DNA of 64,000 bases from Frondihabitans sp. Leaf304 (lineage in GTDB: Bacteria; Actinomycetota; Actinomycetes; Actinomycetales; Microbacteriaceae): contig NZ_LMNV01000003.1 in assembly GCF_001423105.1 (NCBI RefSeq), positions 130,120-194,119 of the forward strand, in the 5' to 3' direction. A program made the translations under genes and the position numbers. Shown here piece by piece: positions 8,915 through 18,054 of this stretch (its first letter is position 1; each line of letters begins with the position of its first letter). The notes under the pieces were generated by a model, which worked only from the letters and a program-made list of their open reading frames with translations, searched no databases and was not told the DNA's origin.

Positions 8915-11900
8915 ATTTGCTCACCTGCACTGTCACGGCCGCACCGTCGCCGACCGGAACGGCGTCGTCGGGGGCCTCGGAGAAGAGATCGACCTCCAGG
9001 TTCAGGGTGAGGGTCTCACCCATGATCAGGTCGCGGTGCGCCTCGACGGCAGCCTCGGCCGCCGCGTCGACGCCGAGGGTCAGTCGGATGCGGTCACTCA
9101 CGTCGAGCCCGGCGGATTTTCGCGCGGCCTGAACGGCGCGGACGACGTCGCGGGCGAGCCCTTCGGCCGCGAGCTCGGGCGTGATCTGCGTGTCGAGGAG
9201 CACGAAGCCGCCGTCACCGACGAAGGCGATCGCCCCGGCGCCCTCGGCGACGGTCAGCTCGAGTGTGAACTCGCCGGGGATGAGAGCGATACCACCCACG
9301 ACGACGCCCTGCTCGCCCGACGCGTCGATGTCGCCGAGCGACCAGTCGCCCTTCTTGGCGGCCGGAATAACCTGCTGCACCTGCTTGCCGATGCGCGGAC
9401 CGGCGGCCCGGGCGTTGACCGTGAGCTTGCGAGTCACGCCGTAGTCGCCGAGCGACTCTTCGGTGAGGGCGTCGAGGGTGACCTCTTTGACGTTCAGCTC
9501 GTCGCGGAGGATGGCTGAGAAGGGCGACAGCTGCGCGGGATCCTGAGATACGACAGTGATCGAGGCGAGCGGAAGGCGAACCCGGAGCCCGGTCGACTTG
9601 CGGAGCGCCAGGCCCGACGACGCGATCGCACGGATCCGGTCCATCGAGTCGACGAGCGAGTCGTCGCGTGGGAACGCCGACGAATCGGGCCAGTCGGTGA
9701 GGTGCACGCTGCGACCTCCGGTGAGGCCCTGCCAGATCTCTTCGGTGACCAGGGGCGCCAGCGGCGCGGCCACGCGGGTGAGCGTCTCGAGCACGGTGTA
9801 GAGCGTGTCGAAAGCGTCGTGGTCGTCACCCGACCAGAAGCGATCGCGCGACCGACGCACGTACCAGTTGGTGAGCACATCGGCGAAGTCGCGGAGCTTC
9901 GCGGTCGCGAGGGGCGAGTCGAGCGCCTCGAGGTCGTGAGCGACGTCGTCGATAAGCTGACCGGCCTTGGCCAGCAGGTACCGGTCGAGCACATCCGTCG
10001 AATCGGTACGCCAGGTCGGCTGGTACCCCTTCGAGTAGAGCGTGAAGAAGTAGTAGGTCGACCAGAGCGGGAGCAGGAACTGCCGGACGCTCTCGCGGAT
10101 CCCCTCTTCGGTCACGATCAGGTTGCCGCCTCGGATCACGCTCGACGACATGAGGAACCAGCGCATCGCGTCGGCGCCGTCGCGGTCGAACACCTCGTTG
10201 ACGTTCGGATAGTTGCGGAGGCTCTTCGACATCTTCTGGCCGTCGGAGCCCAGCACGATTCCGTGGCTGATCACGTTCGAGAAGGCCGGACGATCGAACA
10301 GACCGGTCGACAGGGCGTGCATGACGTAGAACCAGCCGCGGGTCTGCCCGATGTACTCGACGATGAAGTCGGCGGGGCTGTGGCTGTCGAACCACTCCTG
10401 GTTCTCGAACGGGTAGTGCACCTGCGCGAACGGCATCGAGCCGGAGTCGAACCAGACGTCGAAAACGTCTTCGATGCGACGCATGGTCGACGCGCCCGAC
10501 GGGTCGTCGGGGTTCGGCCGGGTGAGGTCGTCGATGAACGGTCGGTGCAGGTCGGGCTCGCCCTCCGCGTTCAGCGGCAGGCGACCGAAGTCGGCCTCGA
10601 GCTCGGCGAGCGAGCCGTAGACGTCGACGCGCGGGTACTCCGGGTTGTCGCTCTTCCACACCGGGATCGGCGATCCCCAGTAGCGGTTGCGCGAGATCGA
10701 CCAGTCGCGCGCGTTCTCGACCCACTTGCCGAACTGGCCGTGCTTGACGTTCTCGGGAACCCAGTTGATCTCTTCGTTCAGCTCGACCATGCGGTCGCGG
10801 TAGTCGGTCACGCGCACGAACCACGACGACACGGCCTTGTAGATCAGCGGATTGCGGCAGCGCCAGCAGTGCGGGTAGCTGTGCTCGTAGCTGGCCTGGC
10901 GGAGCAGACGCCCCTCGGCACGCAGCATCTGCGTGAGCGGCTTGTTCGCATCGAAGACCTGCAGTCCCGCGACCTCGCCGAACATCGGCAGGAAGCGCCC
11001 GCCCTCGTCGACCGAGATGATCGTCGGGATGCCGGCGGCCGAGCAGACCTGCTGGTCGTCTTCACCGTAGGCAGGAGCCTGGTGGACGATGCCGGTGCCC
11101 TCGCCGGTGGCGACGTAGTCGGCGACCAGGATCCGCCACGCGTTTTCAGTACCCCACTTTTCGAGGTCGGCATAGTGATCCCACAGCCGGTCGTACTGGA
11201 CCCCGTCGAGCTCGCGTCCCTGCACAGTGCGCTCGACCGCGGCGAGCGCGTCGTCGGCGCTCTCGTAGCCCAGGTCTTTCGAGTAGGCGGCGACGGTATC
11301 GGTCGCGAGGAGGAAGCGGGTGAGCCCGTCGGCCGACCCGTCAGCGGCACCGAGCGGGCCGGAGGGCAGCACCGAGTACTCGATGGCGGGGCCGACCGCG
11401 AGCGCGAGGTTCGTCGGGAGAGTCCAGGGGGTGGTGGTCCAGGCGAGAGCCTTGACGGCCGTCAGCCCGAGCACCTCGGCCCGCTCGCCGACGAGGGGGA
11501 ACGTCACCGTGACGGTTTGATCTTGACGCATCTTGTAGACGTCGTCGTCCATGCGCAGCTCGTGGTTCGACAGCGGCGTCTCGTCGTGCCAGCAGTACGG
11601 CAGCACGCGGAAGCCCTCGTAGGCGAGGCCCTTGTCGTGGAGTGTCTTGAAGCCCCAGATGACGCTCTCCATGAAGGAGGTGTCGAGGGTCTTGTAGTCG
11701 TTCTCGAAGTCGACCCACCGTGCCTGGCGGGTGACGTACTCCTGCCACTCCCCCGTGTATTCGAGCACCGATTTGCGGGCGGCCGCGTTGAACTGCGCGA
11801 CGCCCATCTCGTCGATCTGGTGCTTCTCGGTGATGCCGAGCTGGCGCATCGCCTCGAGCTCGGCCGGGAGTCCGTGGGTGTCCCAGCCGAAGCGTCGGTG

Positions 11901-12200
11901 CACCTGCTTGCCACGCATGGTCTGGAACCGGGGGAACACGTCTTTGGCGTAGCCCGTCAAGAGGTGACCGTAGTGCGGGAGGCCGTTGGCGAACGGGGGG
12001 CCATCGTAGAAGACCCACTCCTCGCAGCCCTCGCGCTGGGCGATCGACTCCCGGAAGGTGTCGTCGCGCTTCCAGAAGGCGAGGATGCCCTGCTCGACGT
12101 CGGGGAACTTCGGCGACGCGGGAACGGCACGACGATCGGTGCCGACGTGGTCGAGATCGGTGGGGGCGGACTCGGGGGTTTCGTCGAACTCAGCGGCCAT
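8907..12200 (-). CDS. ileS: Isoleucyl-tRNA synthetase, eukaryote-like (IleS2) type
   Basis: This 1097-residue class I synthetase charges tRNA-Ile. The HIGH motif reads HYGH (residues 76-79) and the second signature is [12 protein letters not shown]. The form with [11 protein letters not shown] is typical of the IleS2 group, which is generally less sensitive to mupirocin than the IleS1 group. The start at 12200 has GGAG 5 nt upstream; the frame is open further up, but that sequence is the T-box leader. It heads the ileS-folC-DUF4233-ndk operon. Confidence 0.97.
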   Translation of the reverse strand: MAAEFDETPESAPTDLDHVGTDRRAVPASPKFPDVEQGILAFWKRDDTFRESIAQREGCEEWVFYDGPPFANGLPHYGHLLTGYAKDVFPRFQTMRGKQVHRRFGWDTHGLPAELEAMRQLGITEKHQIDEMGVAQFNAAARKSVLEYTGEWQEYVTRQARWVDFENDYKTLDTSFMESVIWGFKTLHDKGLAYEGFRVLPYCWHDETPLSNHELRMDDDVYKMRQDQTVTVTFPLVGERAEVLGLTAVKALAWTTTPWTLPTNLALAVGPAIEYSVLPSGPLGAADGSADGLTRFLLATDTVAAYSKDLGYESADDALAAVERTVQGRELDGVQYDRLWDHYADLEKWGTENAWRILVADYVATGEGTGIVHQAPAYGEDDQQVCSAAGIPTIISVDEGGRFLPMFGEVAGLQVFDANKPLTQMLRAEGRLLRQASYEHSYPHCWRCRNPLIYKAVSSWFVRVTDYRDRMVELNEEINWVPENVKHGQFGKWVENARDWSISRNRYWGSPIPVWKSDNPEYPRVDVYGSLAELEADFGRLPLNAEGEPDLHRPFIDDLTRPNPDDPSGASTMRRIEDVFDVWFDSGSMPFAQVHYPFENQEWFDSHSPADFIVEYIGQTRGWFYVMHALSTGLFDRPAFSNVISHGIVLGSDGQKMSKSLRNYPNVNEVFDRDGADAMRWFLMSSSVIRGGNLIVTEEGIRESVRQFLLPLWSTYYFFTLYSKGYQPTWRTDSTDVLDRYLLAKAGQLIDDVAHDLEALDSPLATAKLRDFADVLTNWYVRRSRDRFWSGDDHDAFDTLYTVLETLTRVAAPLAPLVTEEIWQGLTGGRSVHLTDWPDSSAFPRDDSLVDSMDRIRAIASSGLALRKSTGLRVRLPLASITVVSQDPAQLSPFSAILRDELNVKEVTLDALTEESLGDYGVTRKLTVNARAAGPRIGKQVQQVIPAAKKGDWSLGDIDASGEQGVVVGGIALIPGEFTLELTVAEGAGAIAFVGDGGFVLLDTQITPELAAEGLARDVVRAVQAARKSAGLDVSDRIRLTLGVDAAAEAAVEAHRDLIMGETLTLNLEVDLFSEAPDDAVPVGDGAAVTVQVSKYE

Positions 12201-12433
12201 TGTCAACTCCAGTGCAGATGCGCGGTGCTTGCTTCTCGCACGAGGACGGCTACCGGAAGTCACCGGGAGTCGCGGTACCACCCCGCTTGCCCACCTCGAT
12301 TGCCGGAGGGCCACTCATTGTCAGGCGATGTCGGGCCTGCCCCGCTCGGTTCTACCGGCCCGCACTTCGCCGACCGTGGTCTGCTCGCTGCAAGCGTTCT
12401 TCCGAGTGCTCCCCGGTGATGGCCGGATCAGTG
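12201..12433 (-). promoter_or_regulatory. Translational T-box riboswitch of ileS, ultrashort Stem I
   Basis: On the ileS strand the T-box core TGGTACCGCG (complement of 12271-12280) is exact. About 140 nt upstream is GATCCGGCCATCACCGGGGA, the short stem of actinobacterial ileS leaders with the isoleucine specifier ATC in its loop. GGTAGAACCG also matches these leaders. CTCCCGG after the T-box can pair with the leader region around the GGAG ribosome site. Known actinobacterial members act on translation, opening the ribosome site when uncharged tRNA-Ile binds. Confidence 0.9.
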
Positions 12434-12440
12434 CGCTCCA

Positions 12441-12446
12441 AGTGTA
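12441..12446 (-). promoter_or_regulatory. -10 box of ileS T-box transcript
   Basis: TACACT on the reverse strand lies a few bases before the start of the T-box RNA. A possible -35, TTCGAG, is about 16 nt further up. Confidence 0.5.
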
Positions 12447-12674
12447 GCCGCAGACCGTGGCCCTCGAAGCGGGGATCGGGGCAGGTCGAGCGCCCCCATC
12501 ACGATGAGTCGGTGACGGGTCGGCCGGATCCTCGTCTGTGCTTTACGTCGGCGGTCCTCCCAAAGGCCCACAGACAGGCGGTACCAGTCCCCCAAAGCGG
12601 GGATTACTAGGGCGTGTTCGGTCTGCCTAGTGTGAAAAGACGGTCTTCGGGGACCGTCGGTCAGGGGATCCATC

Positions 12675-14207
12675 ATGGCGTCCACACGTCTTGCATCACG
12701 GCGCCGCAGCGCGCTCGCTCTTACCGTCGCGATCGTCGTCGCGGCGCCACTCGCCAGTGCCATCGATCTCGCGGCACCGGCCTCGGGCGCTCAAGCCGCG
12801 ACCACCCAGGCGGAGTCTCCGGACTTCGCGACCCGCGCCTACGGCGACCCGTGGGACTACTCCAACTCGGGCGATCAGAACACCGACGCGGCCCGCGTCC
12901 GCGGCCTGAGTATCAAAAACGGGGTGATGAACCTGCGCGTCGGCGGCGGCGACTACTTCACACCGATCATCTCGCAGCCGGGCTCTCTCGCCGTGGGGCG
13001 CGACGGCGCCGCGAAGCCCGTCTCCCCGTCCGGCTACGACCACGTGTCGTTCAAGATGAATCAGCCCTCGTCGGGCGTCGGCGCCATCTGGTGGTGGACC
13101 TGCTCGACCACCCTCGCGACCTGCGGTGGCGGACAGACCTTCAAGCTGTACAAGGGCACGCACGTCTACAACTTCAACCTGACCTCCAAGTCGACCGTCG
13201 GGGCGAAGAGGCCGTGGAACGATCACGGCAAGCCGATCGTCCGGTTCCGGATCGCCCCGACCATCTCGGGGTCGAAGACCAGCCCGATCCTCGCGAAGAT
13301 CGACTGGCTCCGCATCTACAAGAAGACCGGTTCGCTCGCTGCCTACCCCGCAGGCACCTACGACGGAGTCAAGGTCGTCTCGCGACCGATCTCGGTCGTC
13401 GACAGCCCGAACACCACCGAGGGCAAAGACATCAGCACCGCCCAAGGACGCAAGCAGTGGGTCTTCACGAGCGCGGCGGCAGCCCGCGGGGTGAAGGTCA
13501 AGAACGCGACCGTCAAGGGCTACGGCGCGGCCGGGATGACCGCCACCAACTCGGGGTCGAACCGCAACGACCCGGAGGTGCTGCTGCCCGTCAGCGCCTT
13601 CTCGGGCAGCACCTACCGGTACTTCTCGTTCCGGCTGACCTACAACGGCGGCTACTCGCTGGCCAACAGCCCGGGCGGCGGCAAGATGGCTCGGCTCGTG
13701 TGGAACGCCAAGGGCACGACCGCCCCCCAGGAGAGCAACGACATCGTCACCTACTCCGGCCCGAACGCCCGCACCCTCAGCGTCGACCTGGCCAAGGGCA
13801 ACCCGCTCGACGAGAACTCGCGTTCGCCCCGTCTCGGCTGGAAGGGCCGCACGATCACCTCGCTGCGCTTCGACCCCAACGAGGATCCGGGCGCCAACAC
13901 CTGGCACCTGTCATCGATCCACCTGCGGAAGGCCCCGGCGGCCAAGGCCTCGACGGTCATCAAGTTCCACGATGCCGCGTGGATCGCTGGCACGACGGCC
14001 ACGATCAAGGTCGGCAAGAAGGCGCCCGGCGGCAGCGGATACACGACCCTCGCCCCCGACATCCCCGTCACGAAGGGCTCGAACCACCGCCGCTTCACGC
14101 TGGGCTCGAAGGCGACCGGGGCGTACTACGTCCAGGTCACGCTGCGCCACCCGGGTGGCGGCACCTCGACGTCGTACTCGACCGCGCCGATCACGATGTC
14201 GCGCTGA
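12675..14207 (+). CDS. Secreted protein of unknown function with two similar domains
   Basis: This 510-residue protein has a clear Sec signal peptide (basic start, hydrophobic core ALTVAIVVAAPLASA, AxA cleavage region near residue 40). Two beta-rich segments follow, about residues 50-205 and 225-415, each with a YxxxDxxN-like start and Gly/Ser-rich strands; aromatic-rich patches such as GAIWWWTCS suggest carbohydrate contact, which is inference. The last about 85 residues look like an Ig-like domain. GGGGATCC precedes the ATG. I do not recognise a family; it is monocistronic, with a likely TAGTGT -10 box at 12628. Confidence 0.75.
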   Translation: MASTRLASRRRSALALTVAIVVAAPLASAIDLAAPASGAQAATTQAESPDFATRAYGDPWDYSNSGDQNTDAARVRGLSIKNGVMNLRVGGGDYFTPIISQPGSLAVGRDGAAKPVSPSGYDHVSFKMNQPSSGVGAIWWWTCSTTLATCGGGQTFKLYKGTHVYNFNLTSKSTVGAKRPWNDHGKPIVRFRIAPTISGSKTSPILAKIDWLRIYKKTGSLAAYPAGTYDGVKVVSRPISVVDSPNTTEGKDISTAQGRKQWVFTSAAAARGVKVKNATVKGYGAAGMTATNSGSNRNDPEVLLPVSAFSGSTYRYFSFRLTYNGGYSLANSPGGGKMARLVWNAKGTTAPQESNDIVTYSGPNARTLSVDLAKGNPLDENSRSPRLGWKGRTITSLRFDPNEDPGANTWHLSSIHLRKAPAAKASTVIKFHDAAWIAGTTATIKVGKKAPGGSGYTTLAPDIPVTKGSNHRRFTLGSKATGAYYVQVTLRHPGGGTSTSYSTAPITMSR

Positions 14208-14274
14208 CGCGGGCTCCCCGCCTCGCAGCACCGGCTGCACCCACCGCCCCGAAACCACCGCGGAGCAGTGGGTG

Positions 14275-14280
14275 CAGACT
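14275..14280 (+). promoter_or_regulatory. -10 box of leaderless promoter for CDF gene
   Basis: CAGACT lies 6 nt before the ATG at 14287. Confidence 0.45.
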
Positions 14281-14286
14281 GGGCAC

Positions 14287-15330
14287 ATGACGACACCCGA
14301 CGCCCACAGCTCGACTGCCAGGGGCGACGGTTCGTCCGCCGAGGGCGACGGTTCGTCCGCCGAGGGCGCCAAGCCCGAGAGCTCGCTCACCGTCATCGTC
14401 GCCTTCACGGCCAACCTCCTGGTCGCCGTCGCGAAGACCATCGCGTCGCTCCTGACCGGTTCTGCCTCGATGGTCGCCGAGGCCGCGCACTCCTGGGCAG
14501 ACACCGGCAACGAGATCTTCCTCTTCGTCGCCGATCGCCGGGGCGGTCGCCGACGCGATGCCGACCACCCGCTCGGCTATGGCAAAGAGACCTACGTCTG
14601 GTCGATGTTCGCCGCATTCGGCCTCTTCACCGTCGGCGCCGTCGTGTCGATCTACCACGGCATCTCCGAACTGGGCTCGGCCGAAGAGGAGACGAGCTTC
14701 GTCGTCAACTACGTCGTGCTCGGCGTGTCCGCCTGTCTCGAGGGAGCCTCGTTCATCCAGGCGCTGCGGCAGGCGCGGGGTGTTGCTAAGAAGCGCAGGA
14801 TCCCGGTGCTCCGCCACGTCCTCGGATCCTCGAACTCGACGCTTCGTGCCGTCTTCTTCGAAGATGCGGCGGCTCTCGTCGGCCTGCTGATCGCCTTCCT
14901 CGGCATCTTCCTGCACCAGGTGACCGGCTCGGCCGTCTTCGACGCGATCGGATCGATCCTGGTCGGCGTGCTGCTAGGTGTGGTCGCGGTCGTGCTGATC
15001 GATCGCAACCGACGGTTCTTGATCGGCGAGAGCCCGACAGACGAGGTCGAGTCGACCGTGCTGCGCCGCCTGCTCGAGCGCGACGACATCGATCGCGTCA
15101 CCTACCTGCACACCGAGTTCGTCGGCCCGAGCCGCCTCTACGTCGTGGCTGCTGTCGACATCGTGGGCAATGCCGACGAGGAGCACGTCGCCGTGGCACT
15201 CCGCCGCATCGAGCGCGCCCTTGAGGGGCACGACATCGTCGAGGAGGCTGTGCTGACGCTCTCGACGCCCAACGAGCCGAGCCTTACACCCGCCAAGGCG
15301 CGGGATGCGGCGCCGGGGTCGCTGGCCTGA
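14287..15330 (+). CDS. Cation diffusion facilitator family transporter
   Basis: This 347-residue transporter exports divalent metal ions, usually zinc or cobalt/iron, by proton antiport. About six transmembrane helices are visible, with the helix II metal site AAHSWADTGNE and the helix V site around VFDAIGSILVG. A C-terminal cytoplasmic domain (about residues 255-330) follows. The N-terminus holds a perfect 21-bp tandem duplication that encodes GDGSSAE twice. The ATG is taken from family length and a CAGACT box 6 nt upstream. Metal specificity cannot be read from sequence. Confidence 0.92.
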   Translation: MTTPDAHSSTARGDGSSAEGDGSSAEGAKPESSLTVIVAFTANLLVAVAKTIASLLTGSASMVAEAAHSWADTGNEIFLFVADRRGGRRRDADHPLGYGKETYVWSMFAAFGLFTVGAVVSIYHGISELGSAEEETSFVVNYVVLGVSACLEGASFIQALRQARGVAKKRRIPVLRHVLGSSNSTLRAVFFEDAAALVGLLIAFLGIFLHQVTGSAVFDAIGSILVGVLLGVVAVVLIDRNRRFLIGESPTDEVESTVLRRLLERDDIDRVTYLHTEFVGPSRLYVVAAVDIVGNADEEHVAVALRRIERALEGHDIVEEAVLTLSTPNEPSLTPAKARDAAPGSLA

Positions 15331-15368
15331 GGTCGCACCCGGTCCCCTGCAGCACTCGCGCAGACAGC

Positions 15369-15428
15369 TAGTCGCGTTTCGCAGGTCTAGTCGCGGTATT
15401 TCGCGATTAAACCTGCAAAACGCGACTA
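15369..15428. repeat. palindromic element, family 2, copy a
   Basis: A 60-bp near-perfect palindrome begins TAGTCGCGTTTCGCAGGTCT and ends with the complement; the loop is about GTATTT. A related copy with the same TAGTCGCG modules lies at 63427-63490. It sits between the converging CDF and LAxTG genes, so it may also terminate transcription. Confidence 0.75.
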
Positions 15429-15456
15429 TGAGCGGCGAGTACGCGGCGCAGGCGAC

Positions 15457-17247
15457 CTAGGCCGACGCCGAGCCCCGCCGGCGTCGCGCCACCACGAGCA
15501 GCCCGACGCCGAGGCCCAGCACCGCGAATCCGACGAGCGCCTGCGGGCCGGAGTCCGACCCGGTGAAGGCGAGCTCGGCCGGAGCCGCGCCAGCGACAGC
15601 AGCCGACGTGACGAACGGCGTGCCGGTCAGGTGGATGAAGCGGATGTCGGAGGGCACCGAATAGGCCGCATCGCCGGTGGCCGCAGGTTCGACCTGGAAC
15701 GCAGTCATGATGTAGTTGCCCGGCGTGCGAGCCAGGGTCGTCGACCATGTGCCGTCCGCCGCGACGACGATCGATCCGTCGTCGACGGGCAGCGGAGTCG
15801 TCGAGGCGGGGTCACCGCTCAGGGCGCGAGGCGAACTCAGCCGCGCGGCACCGGTCGCCGAATCGGCGTTCAGCACCTCGGGCTCGAACTCTCCCGAGAA
15901 GAGGGTCGGGTACAGCGCCTCGAAGTAGTAAAGCGACGTCAGGGGTCGCTCTTCGTAGAGCACGACATGCTGCCCGGGCGTGCCCGTTCCCGAGACCTTC
16001 ATGGCGAGCTTCCCCGGGGTGGCCGCACTGGCCGTGCCTTTGACGGGAATGCCGAGCTCGTCGATGATCTCGTCGAGCGACTTCTCGATCTCGGAGTCTG
16101 TCTCGTCGGCTTCGTCGGCGAGCGCCTGGACTGCCCGGGGCAGAACGGATGCACGCGAGGAGGACGACGACGAGAGCGAAGGATCCTCGGCGCGCGCAGC
16201 TCGAGCCTTCACTTTCTGGGCCTGAGTCCGCGCGGGCTCCGCCGCGGAGGAGGCCGCTGCGGTGTCCGACGAGCTGAAGGAGAAGCCCAAGGAGCCGAAG
16301 GACGACTCGTCGTACGTGGGCTCGAGGACGGTGGGCGGGACAACGGTTCCGGCGGGGACCGTGATGGTCAGGCCGATCGTATTCGACAGCTCCGACTCCC
16401 GGGTGATCTCGTCGCCTTCATCGTTCGTCACAACCTGATAGGCGCTGACCTTCTCCGTGCCGAACGAAACGGTGTAGTCGGACGTCCAGGTGCCGTCGTC
16501 CCCGACCGAAACCGAGTCATTGAAGTCGAAGGTGAAGATGTCGCCCCCTGATTCCTCGTCGGAGGTCTGCGCGACGAGGTAGACGTCGCTACCGGGCGTG
16601 CCGGTTCCCGAGAACTGCACGACCGCGAGCGGCTCGCCGTTCGAGAACGGGAAGGGCGAGGCCTCGTACGACACGGCGGCTGTCGGGTCGGTGATAGTGG
16701 GCGTCGCACTCTGTTCGGCGTCGAACTCGACGTCGAAGTCGTATTCGCTGAGGTCTTCGCCCTTGTAGGTCGCGTACACGCTGAGGTACTGCTCGTAGCC
16801 GGCGTCATCAGCGAAGTGGAGCGGGATCGAGAACGACGTCGCCGTCGTCGTGAGGCGCTTGATCGGCTCACCCCAGCTGTCGGTGACGACGACCTTGGCG
16901 CCGATGGGCGCTGTGCCGGTGATCGTGATGTCGCGGGCTCCCGTGACGCGCACGTAGCCGTCGCGGTCGGCCGCGGGCACGGTCGCTGCCTTCAGGTCGG
17001 TCGGTGCCGCCTTCGGCGCGGCGGCCTTCGCCGCTGCCGTGGGCTTCGGGGTCGGGGTCGGGGTGGGCGTTGCAGGCGACGTCGACGTCGGCGTCGCGGC
17101 GGGTGTGGCGGACGCCGTCGGCGCGCTCGTCGCTGCAGCGCCGGGCTCGGCGGCGAATGCTGCCCCGGCGGAGAGCACGGAGCCTCCGACGATCAGGGCG
17201 AGCGCTACGGGAAGAGCCACTGCGGCTCGGAAATCGGGTTTCGTCAA
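15457..17247 (-). CDS. Cell-wall-anchored surface protein with LAxTG signal
   Basis: This 596-residue protein has a signal peptide (VALPVALALIVGGSVLSAGAA), a Pro/Thr/Ala-rich stalk (TPTPTPTPKP), two or three Ig-like beta domains with the repeated phrase GTGTPGSDV / GTGTPGQHV, an acidic linker, and a C-terminal sorting signal: LAFTG, a hydrophobic helix and RRRR. LAxTG is the motif used by class E sortases in high-GC Gram-positives. The start is probably the TTG at 17247; no ATG or GTG gives a proper signal peptide. No sortase gene is in this window. Confidence 0.8.
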   Translation of the reverse strand: MTKPDFRAAVALPVALALIVGGSVLSAGAAFAAEPGAAATSAPTASATPAATPTSTSPATPTPTPTPKPTAAAKAAAPKAAPTDLKAATVPAADRDGYVRVTGARDITITGTAPIGAKVVVTDSWGEPIKRLTTTATSFSIPLHFADDAGYEQYLSVYATYKGEDLSEYDFDVEFDAEQSATPTITDPTAAVSYEASPFPFSNGEPLAVVQFSGTGTPGSDVYLVAQTSDEESGGDIFTFDFNDSVSVGDDGTWTSDYTVSFGTEKVSAYQVVTNDEGDEITRESELSNTIGLTITVPAGTVVPPTVLEPTYDESSFGSLGFSFSSSDTAAASSAAEPARTQAQKVKARAARAEDPSLSSSSSSRASVLPRAVQALADEADETDSEIEKSLDEIIDELGIPVKGTASAATPGKLAMKVSGTGTPGQHVVLYEERPLTSLYYFEALYPTLFSGEFEPEVLNADSATGAARLSSPRALSGDPASTTPLPVDDGSIVVAADGTWSTTLARTPGNYIMTAFQVEPAATGDAAYSVPSDIRFIHLTGTPFVTSAAVAGAAPAELAFTGSDSGPQALVGFAVLGLGVGLLVVARRRRGSASA

Positions 17248-17386
17248 AGAACTCGTCTGTCTTTCGGCGTGAGTCGGCAGGCATGTCGCCGCTCTGACCC
17301 ACCCCCGAGCAACGCCCCGGCCCGGTGATCTCGGGCCGTCGAGCGAAGGTACCAGTTCGGCGATGCCGATGACGACACCCGTCCGG

Positions 17387-18001
17387 TTAGAGTGTGTGGC
17401 CCCCGAGCCCGGCGGCAACCGCCTCGACGGCCGGCTCCACCGCGTCTTCGAGACTGCCCCGGCCGATTCCGGCTCGCGCCCACGCGACCGCGGCCGCTCC
17501 CGCCGCTCCGAGAAGCGCCGCCGACACCACCTGCGGCCACGCGTCGCCGGCACGCGCCTCGGTCCGCTCGGCGACGAACGCCGCGACGATCGAGTGCTGC
17601 GCCACGAACCGCGCCGCGCCAGACGCAGTGAGGTCATCGCCGAGCCGCATCGTCTCCCCCTGCGACAGGGCCCAGGGCACCCGGGAGTCGTCGTGCCTCT
17701 GCGCCACGAGCACGAGCGCTCGAGCCACGCTGTCGGGAGCGGAGAGCGAAGGATCCGACCCGCCCACCTCGAGCAGAGCGCCCGGCAGCGACCGAAGGCT
17801 CTCGTCGAGGTCGAGCCAGAGCAGATCGGCCTTGCCTGCGAAGTAGTTGAAGAACGTGGCGCGGCTCACTCCGGCGCGCTGGGCGATCTGATCAACGGTG
17901 GTGCCCGCGTAGCCGTTCTCGAGGAAGAGCTCGGAGGCCGCATCGGCGAGAATCTCGGCCGACGAGCGCCGGGGGCGGCCCGTGCGTGCAGAAGGTGTCA
18001 C
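17387..18001 (-). CDS. TetR family transcriptional regulator
   Basis: This 204-residue protein has the TetR DNA-binding domain at residues about 12-58 (helix-turn-helix TTVDQIAQRAGVSRATFFNYF) and an all-helical ligand domain. It is divergent from the ABC importer operon and is its most likely regulator. The start is GTG at 18001, with a GAGAAT box 6 nt upstream, so the mRNA is probably leaderless. Confidence 0.93.
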   Translation of the reverse strand: MTPSARTGRPRRSSAEILADAASELFLENGYAGTTVDQIAQRAGVSRATFFNYFAGKADLLWLDLDESLRSLPGALLEVGGSDPSLSAPDSVARALVLVAQRHDDSRVPWALSQGETMRLGDDLTASGAARFVAQHSIVAAFVAERTEARAGDAWPQVVSAALLGAAGAAAVAWARAGIGRGSLEDAVEPAVEAVAAGLGGHTL

Positions 18002-18007
18002 GTCAGC

Positions 18008-18052
18008 ATTCTCCCGCTAGACTCGATTGGCCACTTACTATACGGAGTCCAG
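18008..18052. promoter_or_regulatory. Divergent promoters and candidate TetR operator
   Basis: On the reverse strand GAGAAT (18008-18013) serves the TetR gene. On the forward strand TAGACT (18018-18023) fits a short leader for the importer gene. CTAGACTC (18017-18024) and GAGTCCAG (18045-18052) form an inverted repeat with 7 of 8 matches that covers both the -10 box and the ribosome binding site. Its role as operator is inference. Confidence 0.45.
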
Positions 18053-18054
18053 AA

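Noticed and set aside
9702-12419. Forward frame of about 900 codons opposite ileS
   Set aside because: Shadow of ileS; no family similarity and it runs into the T-box leader.
17995-18054. GTG at 17995 as start of the binding-protein gene
   Set aside because: It adds a polar stretch before the signal peptide, overlaps the TetR start region and has no ribosome site; the ATT at 18055 fits far better.
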